From assembly GCA_016937215.1 (NCBI GenBank), contig JAFGWI010000218.1, positions 1 to 36,284 on the forward strand: a DNA stretch of 36,284 nt, written 5' to 3'. This DNA comes from Spirochaetales bacterium. Its GTDB lineage: Bacteria; Spirochaetota; Spirochaetia; SZUA-6; JAFGRV01. Below the pieces are notes generated by a model. It was given only the letters and a program-made list of their open reading frames with translations, searched no databases and was not told the DNA's origin. The stretch's first letter is position 1, and each line of letters begins with the position of its first letter. The position numbers and the translations under genes are program-made. Shown in pieces: positions 32,651 to 36,284 of this stretch.

Positions 32651-33895
32651 ATGAAAAAAAGAGTAGTAATAACAGGGCTTGGCGCAGTAAGCCCGATCGG
32701 CAATAATGTGCCCGATATGTGGGAAGGTATTAAGACGGGTCGAAATGGTGTTTGCGCGCTGGATAAATTTGACGTTTCAGCTTATACCAGCAAGGTCGCA
32801 GGTATGGTTAAAAATTTTGATCCCACCAATGTTCTCGACCGCAAGGAAATACGCCGAAATGATGATTTTACGGTTTATGCCATGGCAGCTTCCATGGAAG
32901 CCTATATTGATTCAAAATTAAAAGAAGGCGATGTTGACCCCACTCGAATGGGTGTTATTCTTGGAAACGGTGTTGGCGGTTTCTATACACTGGAATCGGA
33001 TATCAGAAAAACCGTGGAAAAAGACCCAATGGCAGTACAACCTCTGCTTGTGCCAAAAATTATCTGCAATATCGCGCCAGCTGGTGTTGCCATCAAACTA
33101 AACGCTCAAGGTCCGTGTTACGCTGTCGTAACAGCCTGTTCTTCCGGAACAGATGCTCTTGCTGCCGCGGCCCGCTGGATTCAGGAGGGTGTAGCCGATG
33201 TTATGGTAACCGGTGGTACCGAAGCTCCTTTAACGCCTATAGGAATAGCTGGTTTCTGTGTTCTTCAGGCCTTAAGCACCGATTTTAACGACAACCCTGA
33301 AAAGGCAAGCCGCCCCTTTGACAAGGACCGATGCGGTTTTGTTATTGCCGAAGGCTCAGGTATTGTTATTCTTGAAGAACTTGAACACGCTTTAAAACGA
33401 GGCGCCCATATTTATGCTGAAGTCGCCGGGTACGGTATTTCATGTGATGCTTATCACATGACAGCACCTCGGCCCGATGGCTTAGGCGGCGTGGCTGCCA
33501 TGAAAATGGCAATTCAGACAGCTGGTTTGCAGCCCGAAGATATTGATTATATTAATGCTCATGGAACTTCAACCCAGTTAAACGACCCGACTGAAACCAA
33601 GGCAATTAAGGATGTTTTTGGAGACCATGCCTATAAACTTAAGGTTTCTTCCACCAAATCCATGACCGGCCACCTTTTGGGCGGAGCAGGGGGTCTGGAA
33701 GCCGTTATCACTGCTTTGGCAATTGAAAACCAATACTTTCCGCAAACCAAAAACCTTGATAATCCTGATCCTGAATGTGATCTCGATTATGTTGCCAATG
33801 CTGGTCAAAAGGGTGAAATCCGGGCAGCCCTTTCCAATTCCCTGGGCTTCGGCGGGCACAATGGCATTCTTTGTTTAAAAAAATTCGATCAATAA
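32651..33895 (+). CDS. fabF: Beta-ketoacyl-ACP synthase II
   Basis: The 414-residue elongating condensing enzyme has the Cys-His-His triad: Cys163 in VTACSSGTDAL, His303 in INAHGTSTQLND and His340 in KSMTGHLLGGAGG; the terminal SNSLGFGGHNG is also present. Length is normal for FabF. AAGGAGGAA precedes ATG 32651. It closes the fab operon; a strong intrinsic terminator starts 20 bp after the stop. Confidence 0.97.
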   Translation: MKKRVVITGLGAVSPIGNNVPDMWEGIKTGRNGVCALDKFDVSAYTSKVAGMVKNFDPTNVLDRKEIRRNDDFTVYAMAASMEAYIDSKLKEGDVDPTRMGVILGNGVGGFYTLESDIRKTVEKDPMAVQPLLVPKIICNIAPAGVAIKLNAQGPCYAVVTACSSGTDALAAAARWIQEGVADVMVTGGTEAPLTPIGIAGFCVLQALSTDFNDNPEKASRPFDKDRCGFVIAEGSGIVILEELEHALKRGAHIYAEVAGYGISCDAYHMTAPRPDGLGGVAAMKMAIQTAGLQPEDIDYINAHGTSTQLNDPTETKAIKDVFGDHAYKLKVSSTKSMTGHLLGGAGGLEAVITALAIENQYFPQTKNLDNPDPECDLDYVANAGQKGEIRAALSNSLGFGGHNGILCLKKFDQ

Positions 33896-33915
33896 TCAAA
33901 TTTGTCCAATCTTTG

Positions 33916-33951
33916 AAACCGCTGAATAAAAATTATTCAGCGGTTTTTTTT
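33916..33951 (+). terminator. Intrinsic terminator of the fab operon
   Basis: Arms 33916-33929 and 33933-33946 form a perfect 14-bp stem (AACCGCTGAATAA/TTATTCAGCGGTT core) with an AAA loop, directly followed by a T run to 33951. Confidence 0.93.
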
Positions 33952-34322
33952 CGATTTTTTACAAAAAATTCCAGTTTTAACACAATTTCATCCAATAAAA
34001 CAATTATTATTTCGTTATCATCAGTGACAAATCATATTCGCTTGTGAATGACTCAGCTGTTGCAATAACATTCTTATGAAATACCTGAAAATTTTTGTAA
34101 CAAATGCTGAACGAGACGCTTGCAAAACTGAGGTTTTGCAATTAGCTCGAACATTTTAAGATAACAGGAAAATTGTCTACCCTTAATCCTATTGATTAAA
34201 TATATTTTATAATGTTATGAAACTGAAAATTACGTTGCATTGGGTTTTTATGCAACAAAAGAAAAATCGCTGCGCTAAATAAGCTTGAAACAGTATTCTT
34301 ACTATTGAATTGAGGAGTTGAA
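33952..34322. other. Intergenic region with two small hairpins, upstream of the MATE gene
   Basis: There is no gene here. TTGCAAAAC (34120-34128) pairs perfectly with GTTTTGCAA (34133-34141) around TGAG, and CGAG/CTCG outside it may extend the stem. GTTGCAT (34234-34240) pairs with ATGCAAC (34250-34256). TATAAT at 34208-34213 could be a -10 without a good -35. These could be leader structures of the transporter gene or remnants of repeats. Confidence 0.45.
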
Positions 34323-35750
34323 ATGTCATCATATCAAACAGCCGGAGTTAAAACCCTGATGGGAGATCCCAAAAAAGCCATTGTAAAACTATCCATTCCC
34401 ATGATTATAGCCATGTCTGTCCAGACACTTTATAATCTGGCAGATGCTGTATGGGTTTCAGGAATTGGTCAAAAAGCACTTTCAGCAGTCGGCTTTTTTT
34501 TCCCCTTCATGATGGCAGGTATGGCCATTGGAATAGGCATAGGGACCGGTGGAGGCGCATCAGTATCGCGACGGATCGGACAAAAAGATCATTTTGGCGC
34601 CAGCGGAGTCGCTTCGCTCAGTATTCTAATTGTGGTTATTAGCGGAATTATCTATACAGGGATTTTTTTATTTTTCAACAGGTCTATATTTATTTTGCTA
34701 GGAGCCGAAGGTTCTCTTGAAGAAACACTCAGTTATTCAACCATCATGTTTAGCGGCGGAATACTCATCTTTTTCTCATTTGCCGCCAATTCATTATTAC
34801 GAAGCGAAGGGGATGCAAACAGAGCCATGATGGCTATGCTGGTAGGGGCCATCGCGAATATTGTCTTAGATCCTTTTTTCATTTACGCGTCGAATCAACC
34901 TTTATTTTTTGGTTTAAAATTACCAATAGGGCTTAACCTGGGTATTGCAGGGGCCGCTTATGCCACAGTTCTTTCCATGATGATGAGTTCGGGCCTTCTG
35001 GTTTATTGGCTTTTTTTTGAAAAAAAAACATATATTTCTTTCAGGCTAAATAAATTAAATGATCCAAGCTACCTCAGGGACATCTTTAATATCGGACTAC
35101 CGGCTACTGTTTCACAAATTTCCATGGCTTTTATGATGGGCTTTTTAACTGTCATTATTTCAAATGTAGCAGGTGATATCGGAGTGGCTGTTTTCACAAC
35201 AGGCTGGAGAATCGTCATGGTTGCTATTCTTCCCATGCTCGGCATGATGACCGCGGTTTTGGCCGTGTCCGGCGCAGCTTTTGGGGCAAAACAATTTGAT
35301 AAACTCAGAACAGCATATCTTTACGCTCTTAAAATCGGCATCATCATAGAACTTATCATTACCGCGGCAACCTACCTATTGGCGCCGCAAATCACATCGA
35401 TTTTCACATGGTCGGAATCAACTCAAACATTAGCCAAGGATATTATTGAATTGCTTCGTCTGATATGTCTCTTTTTTCCAGCTGCTGCCGGCGGAATTTT
35501 ATCGTCAGGAATGTTTCAGGGCATTGGAAAAGGCTTTAAAGCACTGATCATCACCCTATTACGCACAGTTATATTAATCGTACCCTTTGCTTTTTTATTC
35601 GCGATTACGATGAACCTGAAACTCAATGGTGTTTATTTTGGAATTGTGGTTGGTAGCTGGGTTTCGGCCATTGTTGCTGTAATCTGGGCATTGCGGCAAA
35701 TTAGAAATTTGGAAAATCAATTTTCTCAAGGGCTTGAAAAGACAGCGTAA
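34323..35750 (+). CDS. MATE-family multidrug/cation efflux protein
   Basis: The 475-residue protein has about twelve membrane helices in two similar halves, typical of MATE exporters (NorM/DinF group). Characteristic pieces are KLSIPMIIAMSVQTLYNLADAV (in two blocks near residues 22-43), GTGGGASVSRRIG, NSLLRSEGDANRAMM and, in the second half, AAFGAKQFDKLRTAY. It should export organic cations or drugs in exchange for Na+ or H+; the substrate is not readable. GAGGAG precedes ATG 34323. It is followed after 85 bp by a small STAS gene; a 7-bp hairpin without a T run lies at 35756-35771. Confidence 0.93.
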   Translation: MSSYQTAGVKTLMGDPKKAIVKLSIPMIIAMSVQTLYNLADAVWVSGIGQKALSAVGFFFPFMMAGMAIGIGIGTGGGASVSRRIGQKDHFGASGVASLSILIVVISGIIYTGIFLFFNRSIFILLGAEGSLEETLSYSTIMFSGGILIFFSFAANSLLRSEGDANRAMMAMLVGAIANIVLDPFFIYASNQPLFFGLKLPIGLNLGIAGAAYATVLSMMMSSGLLVYWLFFEKKTYISFRLNKLNDPSYLRDIFNIGLPATVSQISMAFMMGFLTVIISNVAGDIGVAVFTTGWRIVMVAILPMLGMMTAVLAVSGAAFGAKQFDKLRTAYLYALKIGIIIELIITAATYLLAPQITSIFTWSESTQTLAKDIIELLRLICLFFPAAAGGILSSGMFQGIGKGFKALIITLLRTVILIVPFAFLFAITMNLKLNGVYFGIVVGSWVSAIVAVIWALRQIRNLENQFSQGLEKTA

Positions 35751-35835
35751 AAGAATATACTTTTAAGTATAAACCCATTCAGGGCCTGTCATTATAACCA
35801 CACAGTTAGAGTGACTGAATTTAAAGGAGCATGGA

Positions 35836-36069
35836 ATGATTTTCAAAATAGAAGAAAATACAAAAGAGGAACAACTAAAAAAACTCAAGGAAACCAAGGA
35901 TAAAGAAATCATTCTTGATCTCGAAAATATTCAATTTTTAACCAGCAAAGATATAAGCCGTTTACTTATCGCTGTAAAAGGTGGGAAAAAAATCAGTTTT
36001 GTTAATTCCAACGAACATATTAAAGAAACAATCGCTGTTCTGAATCTGCAAAATATTATCAATATTTAA
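35836..36069 (+). CDS. Minimal STAS-like protein
   Basis: The 77-residue protein looks like a shortened STAS domain: EIILDLENIQFLTSKDISRLL matches the strand, loop and helix around the phosphorylation site, with Thr-Ser in place of Asp-Ser, followed by KKISFVNSNEHIKETIAVLNL. The N-terminal strands of a full STAS domain are missing. AAAGGAG precedes ATG 35836, and codon use is like its neighbours, so I take it as a real gene. It is the third STAS-type protein in the window. Its partner cannot be told; an ATPase or phosphatase encoded elsewhere is likely. Confidence 0.72.
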   Translation: MIFKIEENTKEEQLKKLKETKDKEIILDLENIQFLTSKDISRLLIAVKGGKKISFVNSNEHIKETIAVLNLQNIINI

Positions 36070-36157
36070 GGAAAATCTTAAAATTCTACCATCCGAAAAG
36101 CAGGGCGATAAAAATCCTATATTAGAAAATTCGTATTTGTTTAGCTGGTTGTTATGT

Positions 36158-36284
36158 TGGGCGTTTCCTGCTTTCATTTCATTACAGCAGGCCAGGTTTT
36201 CCATAACTCCGCTTCGCTTCGAAATCCTTTGGTTGCATTCGCGAGCAATAAATGCGTAGCATTTATGACCAGCGCGGCGCGAAA
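36158..36284 (+). repeat. Dispersed palindromic repeat, copy F (cut by window end)
   Basis: The copy starts TGGGCGTTTCCTGC, with stem CCTGCT/AGCAGG and then CCAGGTT in place of CCGGGCT. It contains ATAAATGC/GCATTTAT (36248-36255 with 36259-36266), the same arms as the hairpin of copy B, followed by GACCAGC as in B. The window ends before the terminal block. Confidence 0.75.

Noticed and set aside
1..36284. CRISPR array, prophage, insertion sequence or classical defence system
   Set aside because: No regular direct repeats with spacers, no transposase, integrase, Cas or known defence gene found on reading both strands.

Overview
The window is a stretch of a moderately AT-rich bacterial chromosome with dense, mostly colinear genes. 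It reads as a free-living Gram-negative-type organism (murB, lipoprotein-like and secreted proteins, ECF sigma factor) with heavy investment in signalling. Spirochaetota is my best guess. The dual cyclic-nucleotide-binding protein at 8823-10049, its proximity to an ECF sigma factor and cysS, and the conserved small protein at 23995-24531 all recall Treponema proteins. This is from memory and was not searched.

Layout. 1-1850: a dispersed-repeat end, a frameshifted FmdB-type zinc ribbon, a receiver-only response regulator and one small unknown gene. 2136-6344: a heterodimeric ABC exporter pair followed by a divergent ThyX-like protein. 6356-10137 (minus): a secreted PQQ-dehydrogenase-like beta-propeller, tRNA-Arg and tRNA-Pro with their own promoter, then an operon of cNMP-binding protein, RidA and a TIGR00725 (SLOG-type) protein. 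10280-13702 (minus): an ECF sigma factor, zinc anti-sigma factor, secreted protein and membrane-anchored IPT/TIG-transglutaminase protein. 14008-17906: cysS diverging from murB-mgtE.

18108-29040 is a signalling island. It starts with a STAS-zinc-ribbon protein on plus. A five-gene minus-strand operon follows (conserved protein, PPP-like phosphatase, Hanks kinase with an external domain, membrane FHA protein, VWA-TM-FHA-like protein). A second minus-strand operon, with a clear promoter, encodes an anti-sigma-type ATPase, a STAS protein, an MCP-like protein without a sensor domain and a membrane SpoIIE phosphatase. Together they look like a kinase/FHA relay beside a partner-switching relay. 29317-33951: fatty-acid synthesis, with fabH on minus and fabD-fabG-fabF on plus, no acpP, ending in a strong terminator. 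34323-36069: a MATE transporter and a minimal STAS protein.

The most unusual non-coding signal is a dispersed intergenic repeat family (six copies or partial copies). Its ends are conserved, but its hairpin stems differ in sequence from copy to copy while staying self-complementary, around an invariant T-run/GA/A-run tip. A second, more diverged repeat pair (583-712 and 24645-24764) has a conserved hairpin and sits next to the 3' ends of two minus-strand signalling genes. I see no CRISPR array, prophage, transposase gene or rRNA.
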